A stretch of 40,663 nucleotides of DNA from an uncultured Flavobacteriales bacterium (GTDB lineage: Bacteria > Bacteroidota > Bacteroidia > Flavobacteriales_E > Vicingaceae), in contig CAJQLW010000021.1 in assembly GCA_905479325.1 (NCBI GenBank), positions 1-40,663 on the forward strand, in the 5' to 3' direction. Numbering within the stretch: position 1 is the first letter of the stretch; each line of letters opens with the position of its first letter. Of the stretch, positions 1 to 7,948 are shown piece after piece. A program made the position numbers and the translations under genes. The notes under the pieces were generated by a model. That model worked only from the letters and a program-made list of their open reading frames with translations. It was not told where the DNA came from and ran no database searches.

Positions 1-155
1 TTGTATCTTTCTAAATCAGTTTTTAAGAAGAAATTTTCTTTCAGTCGGTCAGATTTTAGGCGAATGTTGATCAAGTGCATCTTGCTTTCACCTTCTAACT
101 CAAGAATCGCTTTTCGCAGAGATTCTACATCTGTAATTTCTTGTTGTTCTCTATT
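1..155 (-). CDS. Partial hypothetical protein downstream of the holin-like gene
   Basis: An open minus-strand frame runs off the left edge. It reads EQQEITDVESLRKAILELEG and then a charged stretch, HLINIRLKSDRLKENF. Flavobacteria often carry a small gene after the holin-like gene whose product begins with a similar S-L-x-x-A-I-x-x-L-E pattern, so this is probably the N-terminal part of that protein (recollection of family pattern, not a search). The frame opens after a stop at 177-179, but no ATG, GTG or TTG lies before the conserved part. The first ATG is at 78-80, inside it. The start is therefore unresolved, through a rare start codon or a small sequence lesion like the one in the neighbouring YtxH gene. 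It overlaps the end of the holin-like gene, which suggests one transcript. Function unknown. Confidence 0.45.
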
Positions 156-495
156 TATTGCGATATAATTCTTTAATTATTTTATTTTGAATTGCTTTCC
201 CAATTACTTTTCTTCTGAAGGCAAACAACAAGATTAGAATTACAAAGTAACCGCATGCAATAATGCCAAATCCGGTTGCAAAATCTTCAAAATACTCTGA
301 CAAAATGAATCCTAGAAAAAGGCTTGAACAAATAAAGAACAGCAACGAAATGCTACCTAAAATGAGGTAAACAATCATCTTACTGCTGTACAAGCTAATT
401 TTTTCAGTAGCCTTCATTCGGTTCAACTCAACCTGACTCTCTAAATAACTTTTTGATTCTTGAATCAGTGCGTTGATTTCTTCTTTGTCTATCAT
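151..495 (-). CDS. Phage holin superfamily-like two-helix membrane protein
   Basis: A 114-residue protein with a charged, probably helical N-terminus (about 1-40), then two hydrophobic segments at about 41-68 and 74-93, and a basic C-terminal tail. This is the architecture of the 'phage holin family' (Actinobacteria holin-X type) proteins that sit beside YtxH in many Bacteroidota genomes. Despite the family name they are chromosomal genes with no phage context, and their role is unknown; envelope stress has been suggested for such clusters, but that is inference here. The ATG lies 3 bases after the stop of the YtxH gene and its stop overlaps the next gene, so the three are probably one operon. 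Confidence 0.75.
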   Translation of the reverse strand: MIDKEEINALIQESKSYLESQVELNRMKATEKISLYSSKMIVYLILGSISLLFFICSSLFLGFILSEYFEDFATGFGIIACGYFVILILLFAFRRKVIGKAIQNKIIKELYRNK

Positions 496-498
496 GAA

Positions 499-752
499 CT
501 ACGCTTTGTCGTTTAACATGTTTTGTGCAGATTCTTTGATTTCATCTTTCAATTCATTTACACTTTCCATTCCTTTAGCGGCTGCACTTTCTAAATCCTT
601 GGCGAAATCATCTTTCAATTGCTTGGCTTTTTTCTTAATTTTTTTCTGCTTTTTTCACCTGATTCTGGTGCGAGCAATAAACCTGCTAATGCTCCTGCTG
701 CTGCTCCTACAATGGCTGCCATTATTATTTTTGAATTGTCTTAATTACTCAT
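499..752 (-). pseudogene. YtxH-domain protein gene, broken by an early stop and a frameshift
   Basis: Read from 752 the frame gives MSN, a TAA (741-743), then DNSKIIMAAIVGAAAGALAG and LLLAPESGEKSRKKL, the glycine/alanine-rich helix and APxSGE motif of YtxH proteins. In this frame translation stops soon after. One frame away the expected tail continues, AKQLKDDFAKDLESAAAKGM and on to NELKDEIKESAQNMLNDKA, ending at 499. One base is missing within the A-runs (T-runs 628-633, 639-645 and 650-655 on the plus strand). The early stop could be bypassed by starting at the ATG at 720-722, but the frameshift cannot. YtxH proteins are small single-helix stress-associated proteins. The homopolymer context makes a sequencing error possible for the frameshift. 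Confidence 0.75.
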
Positions 753-883
753 AATTATTGTTTTTAGTTTATTAAAATGTTCCCTGTTAATTTAATTAAT
801 CTTTTCCAAAGTAAGTGATTTATTAGTCGATTAGAGAAGGATTTGTTTACTTTCTTATTTTCATAAAAACTTAATAGAATAAC

Positions 884-891
884 TATTTTTG
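884..891 (+). promoter_or_regulatory. -7 promoter box (TATTTTTG) of the nrnA operon
   Basis: The sequence matches the Bacteroidota consensus TAnnTTTG exactly and ends only 4 bases before the nrnA ATG, so the transcript would be leaderless or nearly so. No clear -33 TTTG is present. In AT-rich DNA such 8-mers also arise by chance. Confidence 0.45.
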
Positions 892-895
892 GTAA

Positions 896-1906
896 ATGAA
901 AAATTGGAAGGAAGTAGAAGAACGGATTAAGAACAGTAAACATGCAGTGATTCTATCACACCGCTCACCCGATGGAGATTCAGTTGGTTCTTCTTTAGCG
1001 ATGTACCATTATTTAAAAAACTTTATTAATCGAGTTCAAGTAATTACTCCTGACCCTGCACCTAAATTTTTAGCATGGATCAACGGATTTGAAAAAATGG
1101 TCAACTACCAAGACCATGAAGAAATTGTAAACCAAGAACTTCAAAACGCCGATTTGATTTGCTGTTTAGATTTTAACACGCCGAGCAGAATGGGCGATTT
1201 GGAAAAAGCTTTTCATCTAAATAAGGAGGCGTACATCATTAACATCGATCACCATCAAGATCCGGATGATTTTGCAAATTTCCAATTGTCGGAAACTAGT
1301 GCGAGCTCTACTTGCCAGTTGGTGTATGATTTTATTGCAGAATTAAAAGGAACAGACAAGATAACGGTTGAGTTGGGCGAGGCAATGTATACCGGAATTG
1401 TTACGGATACCGGTAGTTTCCGTTTTTCTAGCACTTCAAAACACACGCACAATGTAGTTGCTGAATTGATTGAGGTTGGAATTAACCCCGGACAAATACA
1501 CGAGAATATTTATAACAATTACTCAATTGATCGCTTAAAATTGTTGGGGTTTGCTTTAAATGAGCGCCTAAACGTATACGACCAATATAACGCAGCCATC
1601 ATTTACCTTTCGGAAGAAGATTTGCAAAAATTCAAATTCCAAAAAGGAGACACCGAGGGATTAGTCAATTATCCATTATCTGTAGCACATATTCGAATGG
1701 CTGTTTTAATTACTGAGAAAGACGGAAAAGTAAAAATGTCATTTCGCTCAAAAGGAGATTTTCGTGTAAATGAATTGTCAGCCAAATATTTTAGTGGTGG
1801 AGGACACTTCAACGCAGCAGGAGGAATTAGCGACGTAGGCGTAATGGAAACCGTAAAAAAACTAGAGTCAATTTTTCCGGAATATGAAAAGGAACTCAAT
1901 GCATAA
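896..1906 (+). CDS. nrnA: DHH/DHHA1 phosphoesterase, NrnA-type oligoribonuclease/pAp phosphatase
   Basis: A 336-residue protein of the DHH/DHHA1 family. NrnA-type enzymes degrade nano-RNAs of 2-5 nucleotides and dephosphorylate 3'-phosphoadenosine 5'-phosphate in the cytoplasm. Visible motifs, in order: HRSPDGDSVGSSLA (DHH motif I, metal ligands, about 22-35), CCLDFNTPSRMG (about 89-100), IDHHQDPDDF (the DHH triad, about 117-126), TGIVTDTGSFRFSST (about 167-181) and, near the C-terminus, the DHHA1 substrate motif GGGHFNAAGG. Length and motif order are normal. The gene leads a plus-strand operon: its last 23 bases overlap the predicted gldI start, and two more prolyl isomerase genes follow. 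nrnA next to gldI is a familiar flavobacterial arrangement. Enzyme class is secure; the exact substrate preference is inferred. Confidence 0.9.
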   Translation: MKNWKEVEERIKNSKHAVILSHRSPDGDSVGSSLAMYHYLKNFINRVQVITPDPAPKFLAWINGFEKMVNYQDHEEIVNQELQNADLICCLDFNTPSRMGDLEKAFHLNKEAYIINIDHHQDPDDFANFQLSETSASSTCQLVYDFIAELKGTDKITVELGEAMYTGIVTDTGSFRFSSTSKHTHNVVAELIEVGINPGQIHENIYNNYSIDRLKLLGFALNERLNVYDQYNAAIIYLSEEDLQKFKFQKGDTEGLVNYPLSVAHIRMAVLITEKDGKVKMSFRSKGDFRVNELSAKYFSGGGHFNAAGGISDVGVMETVKKLESIFPEYEKELNA

Positions 1907-2423
1907 GCTAGTTGTATTGTTCATTGTGTTTACCGGATTGATTTCCTGTGAAAACGAACCAAAGAAGAACGATTTACCTTTTGAAAATAAGGACGATTAT
2001 GAGACAACTATGATTTTGTCTCACCAAGAATTTTTAAAAAAGGAGAAAGCAAAGATTAATGAATTCATTGACAGCACAGGTATGCCTTTTTCGAGAACAG
2101 GAACAGGTCTTCAATTCTACATTTATCAAAAGAGCAACGGAGATAGCATCAAGAGTAAAAACGTTGCCTTCATTGCGTATACCTTAACTTCACTAGAAGG
2201 TGATACATTATACAAATCACCGGAAGGTAAATTGCAAGAGTTTATGGTAGATTATGACACCGTAGAGTCGGGCTTACACGAAGGAATTAAAAAAATGAGA
2301 GTAGGAGAAAAGGCTCTGTTTATTTTACCTGCTCATTTGGCTCATGGTATAAGTGGAGACAATGCTGCCATTCCGAGCCAAACGACCTTATTGTACAACG
2401 TTCATTTAGTTGGTAAAAAATGA
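1884..2423 (+). CDS. gldI: Gliding-motility-associated FKBP-type prolyl isomerase lipoprotein GldI
   Basis: A 179-residue lipoprotein: short basic N-terminus, hydrophobic core and lipobox GLISC, then one C-terminal FKBP-like domain (about 70-179) with the SGLHEGIKKMRVGEKALF and LPAHLAHG segments. Size, lipobox and single FKBP domain fit GldI, required for gliding motility in Flavobacterium johnsoniae, where it is thought to help fold cell-envelope proteins. Several FKBP active-site aromatics are replaced, which is common in GldI. Two starts are possible, ATG at 1884 and ATG at 1899 (MHKLVVLF); both overlap nrnA and both leave a working signal peptide. The stop TGA overlaps the next ATG as ATGA, showing translational coupling. 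No other gld gene is in the window, so gliding cannot be inferred from this gene alone. Confidence 0.8.
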   Translation: MKRNSMHKLVVLFIVFTGLISCENEPKKNDLPFENKDDYETTMILSHQEFLKKEKAKINEFIDSTGMPFSRTGTGLQFYIYQKSNGDSIKSKNVAFIAYTLTSLEGDTLYKSPEGKLQEFMVDYDTVESGLHEGIKKMRVGEKALFILPAHLAHGISGDNAAIPSQTTLLYNVHLVGKK

Positions 2424-3259
2424 GATTGATAAGATTAGTTCCCATTATACTGTTTTTTGCTGCCTGTAAAGAACCTGCGCCAGAGTTTAAATCGTATTCA
2501 CCTAAGGTTTCTTACAAGTACTTACAGCTTGGAGATGAGAAGCCAATTGAAAAACATGATGTTGTAGAAGTAAGGTTGATGGTGCTTAGCGAAACAGGTG
2601 ATACTTTGCACTATGTTCACGATTACCATTACTTTTTAGAGCCCACACATCACGTTTTAGACAGCGTTTTTCACGATTTTCATGTTGGTGATAGTATCTT
2701 GCTGAAGGTTGATCGCTCTACTTTCAACGAGCACTTCAAATTTTATCAAGTGTTGCAATCAGACGAGGGGAAAGTATTATTGTCAACACGAATTGTGAAT
2801 GCTTACGACAAAAAATCTGCCGAGCAAGCAAGGCTAGAAATAATCTCAAAAAGAGAAGTACAGGAGCAGTTTGAATTGAACAACTACCTAAAAGCTCTTT
2901 CGGGAAGTATCGATACAATGGATGGTGTTTACCGTCAAATACTTGCAGAAGTTGATTCGTCTGCAAACGCGATAAAGTTTGGCAGCGAAGTAAGCATTCA
3001 TTACAAAGGTTATTTCTTAAACGGGTACGTTTTCGACAATACGTATGAAAAATCAGTAACACCTACCTTTACATTTGGGAGAGAATACCAAATGATTGAC
3101 GGGTTTCAAACTGCATTAAGCGGACGGAAAGAAGGAGAAAGAGTGAAAATTATATTACCTTCGCGCCACGCTTTTGGGGAGGATGGTTCTCTAGCAGGAA
3201 TTGTTCCGCCTTACACAGCTGTTATTTACGATGTTAACATTATAAAAGTTATTAATTAA
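2420..3259 (+). CDS. FKBP-type peptidyl-prolyl isomerase lipoprotein, two-domain
   Basis: A 279-residue lipoprotein (signal peptide with lipobox FFAAC). Residues about 30-150 look like a degenerate FKBP fold: hydrophobic strands with VGDSILLKV but no active-site motifs. After a helical linker, residues about 180-278 form a recognisable FKBP domain with VSIHYKGYFLNGYVFDNT, MIDGFQTALSGRKEGERV and LPSRHAFGEDG. It would act in the periplasm, anchored to a membrane, as a prolyl isomerase or chaperone. The conserved Trp of the pocket is Phe here (GFQ), so catalytic strength is uncertain. The gene overlaps gldI by 4 bases and abuts the next FKBP gene with no gap, so the three isomerases are almost certainly co-expressed. 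Confidence 0.85.
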   Translation: MRLIRLVPIILFFAACKEPAPEFKSYSPKVSYKYLQLGDEKPIEKHDVVEVRLMVLSETGDTLHYVHDYHYFLEPTHHVLDSVFHDFHVGDSILLKVDRSTFNEHFKFYQVLQSDEGKVLLSTRIVNAYDKKSAEQARLEIISKREVQEQFELNNYLKALSGSIDTMDGVYRQILAEVDSSANAIKFGSEVSIHYKGYFLNGYVFDNTYEKSVTPTFTFGREYQMIDGFQTALSGRKEGERVKIILPSRHAFGEDGSLAGIVPPYTAVIYDVNIIKVIN

Positions 3260-4174
3260 ATGAAAAAATTAGGATTAGGATTGAGCATTATTGCAGTATC
3301 TATGGCTGTAATTTCTTGTGGTAATAAAACAACAGCACAGTACCCAGGATACGATAAAGTAGAAGAGGGATTGTATGTAAAGTATGTAACTCAAAATAAA
3401 GAAGCTAGAAAAGTAGCGGTAGGTGATATTTTAACCATGAGCATGAAGTATGGTACGGAAGATTCTACACTCTTTGACACCGAATTAAACGGTCAGCCAA
3501 TTCAATTAAGAGCAGATACAGGTAAATATGTTGGAGATATTTTAACTGCTTTCATGAGCATGGGCTTAGGCGATAGCGCTTCAATTATTGTGAATGCTGA
3601 CAGTTTCTTTATGAAAACTGCAGGTATGCCATCTAGCCCAGATTTTATCGATTCTGCAGCTATGTTGTATTTTTCTGTTGGTTTAACAAACATTCAATCA
3701 ATGGAAGAAATGCAAGCAGAGGCTGATGCAAAAAACGCTGAAGCGGAAGCAAACGAAATGGTTATTTTAAACCAATACTTGGCCGACAATAACATTACAA
3801 CTGAGCCAACTGAGTCAGGTTTGATTTTTATTTCTAAGAAGGAAGGTACAGGGAAACAAGCTGTAGCAGGTAAAAAAGTAAAAGTGCACTACGAAGGAAT
3901 GTTCTTAGATGGTACTTATTTTGATACTTCTGTAGAGGAAGCTGCAAAAGAAAATGATATTTATAACCCACAAAGACCTTACGGGCCATTTGAGTTCGAT
4001 TTAGGCGTTGGTCAAGTAATCAAAGGATGGGACGAAGGCATTGCAATGCTGAAAGAAGGTGGAAAAGCAAGATTAATTATTCCTTCAAAAATAGCGTATG
4101 GTGCTGCACCAAGACCAGGAGCTCCGTTTTCAACGTTAATTTTTGACGTAGAATTGATTGAAGTAATGGACTAA
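3260..4174 (+). CDS. FKBP-type peptidyl-prolyl isomerase lipoprotein, two-domain
   Basis: A 304-residue lipoprotein with lipobox AVISC. The N-terminal half (about 40-150) resembles the degenerate first domain of the preceding protein, including GDILTMSMKYG and LGDSASIIV. A Glu/Ala-rich helix (about 155-175) leads to a well-conserved FKBP domain (about 195-304): VKVHYEGMFLDGTYFD, VIKGWDEGIAMLKEGGKARL and IPSKIAYGA. The pocket Trp (KGW) and Tyr (AYG) are both present, so this is the most likely catalytically active member of the three. An insertion of about 19 residues after TYFDTS (EEAAKENDIYNPQRPYG region) is a lineage feature. It starts directly after the previous stop, is the last gene of the operon and is followed by a strong terminator. 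Confidence 0.88.
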   Translation: MKKLGLGLSIIAVSMAVISCGNKTTAQYPGYDKVEEGLYVKYVTQNKEARKVAVGDILTMSMKYGTEDSTLFDTELNGQPIQLRADTGKYVGDILTAFMSMGLGDSASIIVNADSFFMKTAGMPSSPDFIDSAAMLYFSVGLTNIQSMEEMQAEADAKNAEAEANEMVILNQYLADNNITTEPTESGLIFISKKEGTGKQAVAGKKVKVHYEGMFLDGTYFDTSVEEAAKENDIYNPQRPYGPFEFDLGVGQVIKGWDEGIAMLKEGGKARLIIPSKIAYGAAPRPGAPFSTLIFDVELIEVMD

Positions 4175-4193
4175 ACTCTTAGTAAAAAGACTT

Positions 4194-4229
4194 AAAAGCT
4201 TTATCGAACTCTCGATAAGGCTTTTTTTT
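4194..4229 (+). terminator. Rho-independent terminator of the nrnA-gldI-FKBP operon
   Basis: AAAAGCTTTATCGA and TCGATAAGGCTTTT form a long stem around a very short loop, followed by a run of eight T. It lies 20 bases after the last FKBP stop codon. Confidence 0.85.
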
Positions 4230-4347
4230 GCGCTTGTTTTTAATGGTGGGTAGTAGGGTAAGCTAAGAAAACAAACGCGAATAGCAGTGCAATAATAACT
4301 CACATGTAGCTGTTAAGAAAGAACTGTATAAATGCTCAGCAACCACT

Positions 4348-4364
4348 TAGCTTTGTTACATTTG
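4348..4364 (+). promoter_or_regulatory. Two overlapping candidate -7 boxes before the flavoprotein gene
   Basis: TAGCTTTG (4348-4355) and TACATTTG (4357-4364) both match TAnnTTTG and lie 44 and 35 bases before the ATG. They follow a terminator, so a promoter is needed here. Which box is used cannot be told from sequence. Confidence 0.5.
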
Positions 4365-4399
4365 TTATGTAAGCAAAGAGTAAAGGATTAATAGATTTT

Positions 4400-5962
4400 A
4401 TGATCATGGAAAAATACGACTTGTGTGTGATTGGCGGAGGACCTGCGGGTTATGCTGCTGCCATGAGAGCAATAGACTTTGGGAAGAAGGTTTTATTGGT
4501 GGAGAAAGATAAATTAGGTGGTTATGGTATATACGATGGCGCCTTAGCTTCTAAAACAATGTGGGAGTTATCGAATAAAATCAAGACAGTTAAAGATGAA
4601 ATAGGAACGGATCACAGCAGAATTGATATGCCGTTTTCTAAAGTAAAGGAAATTATTAACGAAGCTTTATTTGAAAGAAAGTTTCAGTTCTCTTGCCACT
4701 TGCGAATTATTCACGCAGAAACAGGCCTAATCAATTACGAGAAAGGCTTAGCGAGTTTCATTTCTAAAAACGAGATATTAATTCAGAAGTCCGACGGTTC
4801 TTCAACCACTGCTTACGCTGAAAATACCATCATTGCAACCGGCAGTCGTCCTAGAACATTGCCATCTATAGAGGTTGATGAAAAGGTAATTCTTACTTCA
4901 GACGGAATTCTGCACTTAGATGAATTTCCCAAAAGCATGGTAATTCTTGGAGCAGGTGTAATTGGTTGTGAATTTGCAACCATGTTCTCTAACTTCGGTC
5001 AAACGAAAGTGTACTTAATAGATAGAGCAGAGCGAATTTTGCCTTTCGAAGATGAAGACATTGCTGATGTTGTGGCTGCAAACCTTGAAAAAAATGGAGT
5101 AACCATTCATCGCGGGGCTCAGTTGGTTCGAATGGATCATCTTGGAGATTGCGTGGAATACGAAATTGAAAACAAAGATGGTTCACGAGAAGTAATTCAA
5201 GTTGATAAAGCCATGCTTTCAATTGGAAGGGTTCCTAATATAGAGGATTTAGGACTTGATAATGCGGGAGTTCAAATGAGCAAGCGTGGTGTTCACATTG
5301 GAGATGAAGATACAAGAACGAACATCCCTAACATTTATGCAGTAGGAGACGTTTCTGGTCATATGGCCTTGGTAAATGTTGGAGAACGGGAAGCACGACA
5401 TGCAGTGGTTAAAATGTTTGCTGATTTTCTGGTGAAGCCAATTCATTACGAGAACATTTCTACTATTATGTTCCTCAGCCCTGAAGTTGCTGCAGTGGGA
5501 TTAAACGAACAGAATGCTCAAGAGCTTAAAATTCCAATTCGAGTATCAAAAATTGATTACTCGATGATTGCAAGAGCAATTGCAATGCGGAAAACTACAG
5601 GTTTCTTTAAGATTATAGTATCTGACGATGATGACATGAAAGTGTTGGGAATGCGAGCAGTTGGAGAGCACGCTTCTTCTGCCATCCAATCGGTTTCGCT
5701 GCTTATGTACATGAACAAAGGAATCGACGAGTTAGCTCATATGATTCACCCACATCCTTCAATTGTAGAAGGTGTTCAGGAATGTGTTCGTATGCTTGTT
5801 GGAAAGTCCATTTACAAATCTTCTGTATTTAAAGACAAGCTGAAGTGCTACAAACGAACAATCGATGGCGAAATATTGCCACTTCATACCCTCACTGAAA
5901 ATTCTGAAGAGAATATGAACCGTGAGAAGATGAGGGAGTTGAATAAAAGTCGAATCAATTAA
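4400..5962 (+). CDS. Dihydrolipoamide dehydrogenase/transhydrogenase-like flavoprotein lacking redox cysteines
   Basis: A 520-residue class I pyridine-nucleotide disulfide oxidoreductase homologue. FAD-binding GGGPAGYAAA (about 12-21), second Rossmann motif ILGAGVIGCEFA in the NAD(P) domain, and FAD-contact NIYAVGDV are intact, and the C-terminal dimerisation domain carries HPHPSIVEG, which keeps the His-Glu pair of lipoamide dehydrogenases. The redox site normally reads GGTCLNVGCIPSK; here it is GGYGIYDGALASK (residues 40-52), so both Cys are gone (Gly43 and Ala48). Soluble transhydrogenase SthA lacks one of these cysteines, which suggests direct NAD(P)H-to-acceptor or flavin chemistry rather than dithiol exchange, but the substrate is unknown. 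A C-terminal extension of about 50 residues follows the dimer domain. Starts at 4400 or 4406 are both possible. The stop overlaps that of the convergent cytochrome gene by 4 bases. Confidence 0.8.
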   Translation: MIMEKYDLCVIGGGPAGYAAAMRAIDFGKKVLLVEKDKLGGYGIYDGALASKTMWELSNKIKTVKDEIGTDHSRIDMPFSKVKEIINEALFERKFQFSCHLRIIHAETGLINYEKGLASFISKNEILIQKSDGSSTTAYAENTIIATGSRPRTLPSIEVDEKVILTSDGILHLDEFPKSMVILGAGVIGCEFATMFSNFGQTKVYLIDRAERILPFEDEDIADVVAANLEKNGVTIHRGAQLVRMDHLGDCVEYEIENKDGSREVIQVDKAMLSIGRVPNIEDLGLDNAGVQMSKRGVHIGDEDTRTNIPNIYAVGDVSGHMALVNVGEREARHAVVKMFADFLVKPIHYENISTIMFLSPEVAAVGLNEQNAQELKIPIRVSKIDYSMIARAIAMRKTTGFFKIIVSDDDDMKVLGMRAVGEHASSAIQSVSLLMYMNKGIDELAHMIHPHPSIVEGVQECVRMLVGKSIYKSSVFKDKLKCYKRTIDGEILPLHTLTENSEENMNREKMRELNKSRIN

Positions 5963-7071
5963 GGACGAAACGAAGGGTTTCTAACAAAACTTGAATCATT
6001 CAAGGTATTTAAGAAGGCAATTAAATCTGCTTTCTGCTGAGCATTCAAGTTTCTAGGTTTTTGTCTACCATCTATGTTAGGCGAATTGTTGTTTACTCCT
6101 GAATTATAAAACTCAACAACTTCATCAAGTGTATTAAAACGCCCATCGTGCATGTAAGGTGCAGTAAAGGCAAGGTTTCTAACTGAGGGTGTTTTGAATT
6201 TTCCAACATCAAGTGGGTTTTTCGTAATCCAAGCCAATCCGGAATCGGGATCAGCATCGAGCCCGTTGTTTACAAATTCATTGTTCGACCATAATATTTG
6301 GAAAGGCGTTCCATGACAATGAAAACAATCACCCGTTCCTTCTGCCATAAAAATATCAAACCCCCGTTGTTCTGCCTGTGATAAAGTATGATTTCCCGGC
6401 AGGTCAATGCCCAACTCGTTTTCTAAAAAATAACGATCAAATTTAGAATCGCCGCTAATCAATGTTCTCTCAAATTGCGCAATTGCTTTAACTACTAGGT
6501 TGGAATCAATAATGTTGGTTCCAAACGCTTTCTCAAAAAGAGGAGGATAGTCGTTGGTTCCTTGCAATTTAGACGCTACATTAATCCACGTTTCTTGCAT
6601 TTCCAAAGGGTCTCTTACGGGTCCTAGCGCTTGAGCTTCTAAACTAGTCACTGAACCATGCCAGTTAAACCGTTGAGAGGTTACAGAACCCCAAGCAAGA
6701 TTAAAAAGTGGCATAGCATTTCGAATGCTCATTGTACCTCCAACACCAAGACTTCTTGCCATTCCAGGGTCATTAAATGCATTTTCTGGGGCATGGCACG
6801 AGGCACAAGAAATACTGTTGTCTTTTGATAATAATTTCTCAAAGAAGAGTTTTTTCCCCAAAGCAATGCCTTCAACAGTTAATGGATTATCTGCGGGTAT
6901 TATGGGAGAGTTGATTAGATTGAAATGAGGAGGAAGCTCTAAGGAATAAGGTGTAGGAGAGAAGATCTTTGGTTCTTCCGACGGAATGATTTGATCTACA
7001 GAATCATCGTCCTCTCGGCACGAAGCCAAGAGGATAATGATTAGTAGTGTATAGTTGAATATACGTTTCAT
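5959..7071 (-). CDS. Di-haem cytochrome c peroxidase/MauG-family lipoprotein (possible MbnH-like)
   Basis: A 370-residue lipoprotein (lipobox LLASC) with two c-type haem sites, C89-x-x-C92-H93 and C249-x-x-C252-H253, and the family segment APYMHDGRFNTLDEVVEFYN near the C-terminus. Bacterial cytochrome c peroxidases and MauG-like di-haem enzymes share this layout; the first reduce H2O2, the second oxidise amino-acid side chains in a partner protein. The gene starts 3 bases after the MbnP-like gene upstream, the context known for MbnH, a MauG-like enzyme that converts a Trp of MbnP to kynurenine. I therefore favour the MbnH-like role, but sequence alone cannot exclude a plain peroxidase. It is exported and anchored in the periplasm. 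The gene is the last of a four-gene minus-strand block. Confidence 0.85.
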   Translation of the reverse strand: MKRIFNYTLLIIILLASCREDDDSVDQIIPSEEPKIFSPTPYSLELPPHFNLINSPIIPADNPLTVEGIALGKKLFFEKLLSKDNSISCASCHAPENAFNDPGMARSLGVGGTMSIRNAMPLFNLAWGSVTSQRFNWHGSVTSLEAQALGPVRDPLEMQETWINVASKLQGTNDYPPLFEKAFGTNIIDSNLVVKAIAQFERTLISGDSKFDRYFLENELGIDLPGNHTLSQAEQRGFDIFMAEGTGDCFHCHGTPFQILWSNNEFVNNGLDADPDSGLAWITKNPLDVGKFKTPSVRNLAFTAPYMHDGRFNTLDEVVEFYNSGVNNNSPNIDGRQKPRNLNAQQKADLIAFLNTLNDSSFVRNPSFRP

Positions 7072-7074
7072 TTC

Positions 7075-7878
7075 TTACTGTTTAAAAGTAAACACAGAAG
7101 GACCATTCGTGTTTAACGTTTTTTGAGCATTGTAAATGGGCATAACTGGAGCATTCCACACATTAAAATCCCAATCGGTTGGGTTGGTGTACCATTCTTC
7201 AATGTTCATTTCAATATCAAAACTGAAGTCACCTGTAACCGTTAAACTTGAACTAGGCAGGCTTACATCAAAATGATTGATGTCGAAAGTAGGAGGAGTC
7301 ACAGAGTTATCACGTGCAGTGCCCATGTGAGTTTTGAATTCAGCTGAGGTGTTTGTGCTGTCTAAGTAATTTCCTTCAAGTCTTAAAAAATGGTAGCCTC
7401 CACCTAACATAGCAGGCCAATTCCAACCTAAGGTATTGAGGTCTGTGTAGATTCCACTTTGGTTATCGTCTTCGTCAAATCCAAAGGTAAAACCAACAGA
7501 GGTGTATGAGCCTGCTGGAATTTTTGTAGATAAGGTGTAGCTTAATGTTGAAGAATCCGTTAGGTCTACGTAGTGATAATCTTCATCAACAATGGTATAA
7601 CCATCACTTTTTGTGAAGGTTACGTTAGAAATTAAGTATTGAAATTTGGTTACCTTAAACTTTTGCATCAAAGCATTTTCATATGGAAAGTCTGTTGTAT
7701 TCATTTGCAATACACTATCATTTACGTATTGTGTTAAGTTGATGGTTGCAGTGTAGGTCGGTGTTGGAATTACTGATGGTACTATTTTGTCGTCGTCATC
7801 GTCTGCGCAAGAGGAAAAAGATAAAATTGAAATTGCTAATGCGCTAAACAGTATTTTGTTATAATTAAATGTTTTCAT
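7075..7878 (-). CDS. MbnP family lipoprotein
   Basis: A 267-residue lipoprotein: lipobox LSFSSC (Cys24), an Asp-rich linker, then a beta-rich domain. The segment LGWNWPAMLGGGYHFLRLEG (about 150-169) contains Trp152 and Trp154 before a GGYHF motif, and FKTHMGT and NIEEWY follow; this is the pattern of the MbnP (TIGR04052) family. In methanotrophs MbnP binds copper and carries a kynurenine made from Trp by MbnH. The partner MauG-like gene lies 3 bases downstream, which strongly supports a pair. Which Trp would be modified is not certain from sequence. Upstream on the same strand are a beta-barrel and a Cys-motif membrane protein. Confidence 0.82.
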   Translation of the reverse strand: MKTFNYNKILFSALAISILSFSSCADDDDDKIVPSVIPTPTYTATINLTQYVNDSVLQMNTTDFPYENALMQKFKVTKFQYLISNVTFTKSDGYTIVDEDYHYVDLTDSSTLSYTLSTKIPAGSYTSVGFTFGFDEDDNQSGIYTDLNTLGWNWPAMLGGGYHFLRLEGNYLDSTNTSAEFKTHMGTARDNSVTPPTFDINHFDVSLPSSSLTVTGDFSFDIEMNIEEWYTNPTDWDFNVWNAPVMPIYNAQKTLNTNGPSVFTFKQ

Positions 7879-7948
7879 TTTTTTATGTGTTAAAAGTAAA
7901 AAGTTAAATCAGTTGTTAGCCTTTGATTGTTTTGCAACTGATTGTCCT

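Noticed and set aside
151-495. The holin-like gene as evidence of a prophage
   Set aside because: No other phage gene is near; this holin-like family sits with YtxH in many non-phage Bacteroidota loci.
473-754. A 93-residue plus-strand ORF rich in Leu and Ser
   Set aside because: It is the complement of the YtxH gene and the holin gene start; its composition is that of an antisense frame, and the minus strand has clear family sequence.
2736-3062. A 108-residue minus-strand ORF inside the second FKBP gene
   Set aside because: No family pattern, and the plus strand encodes a clear FKBP domain.
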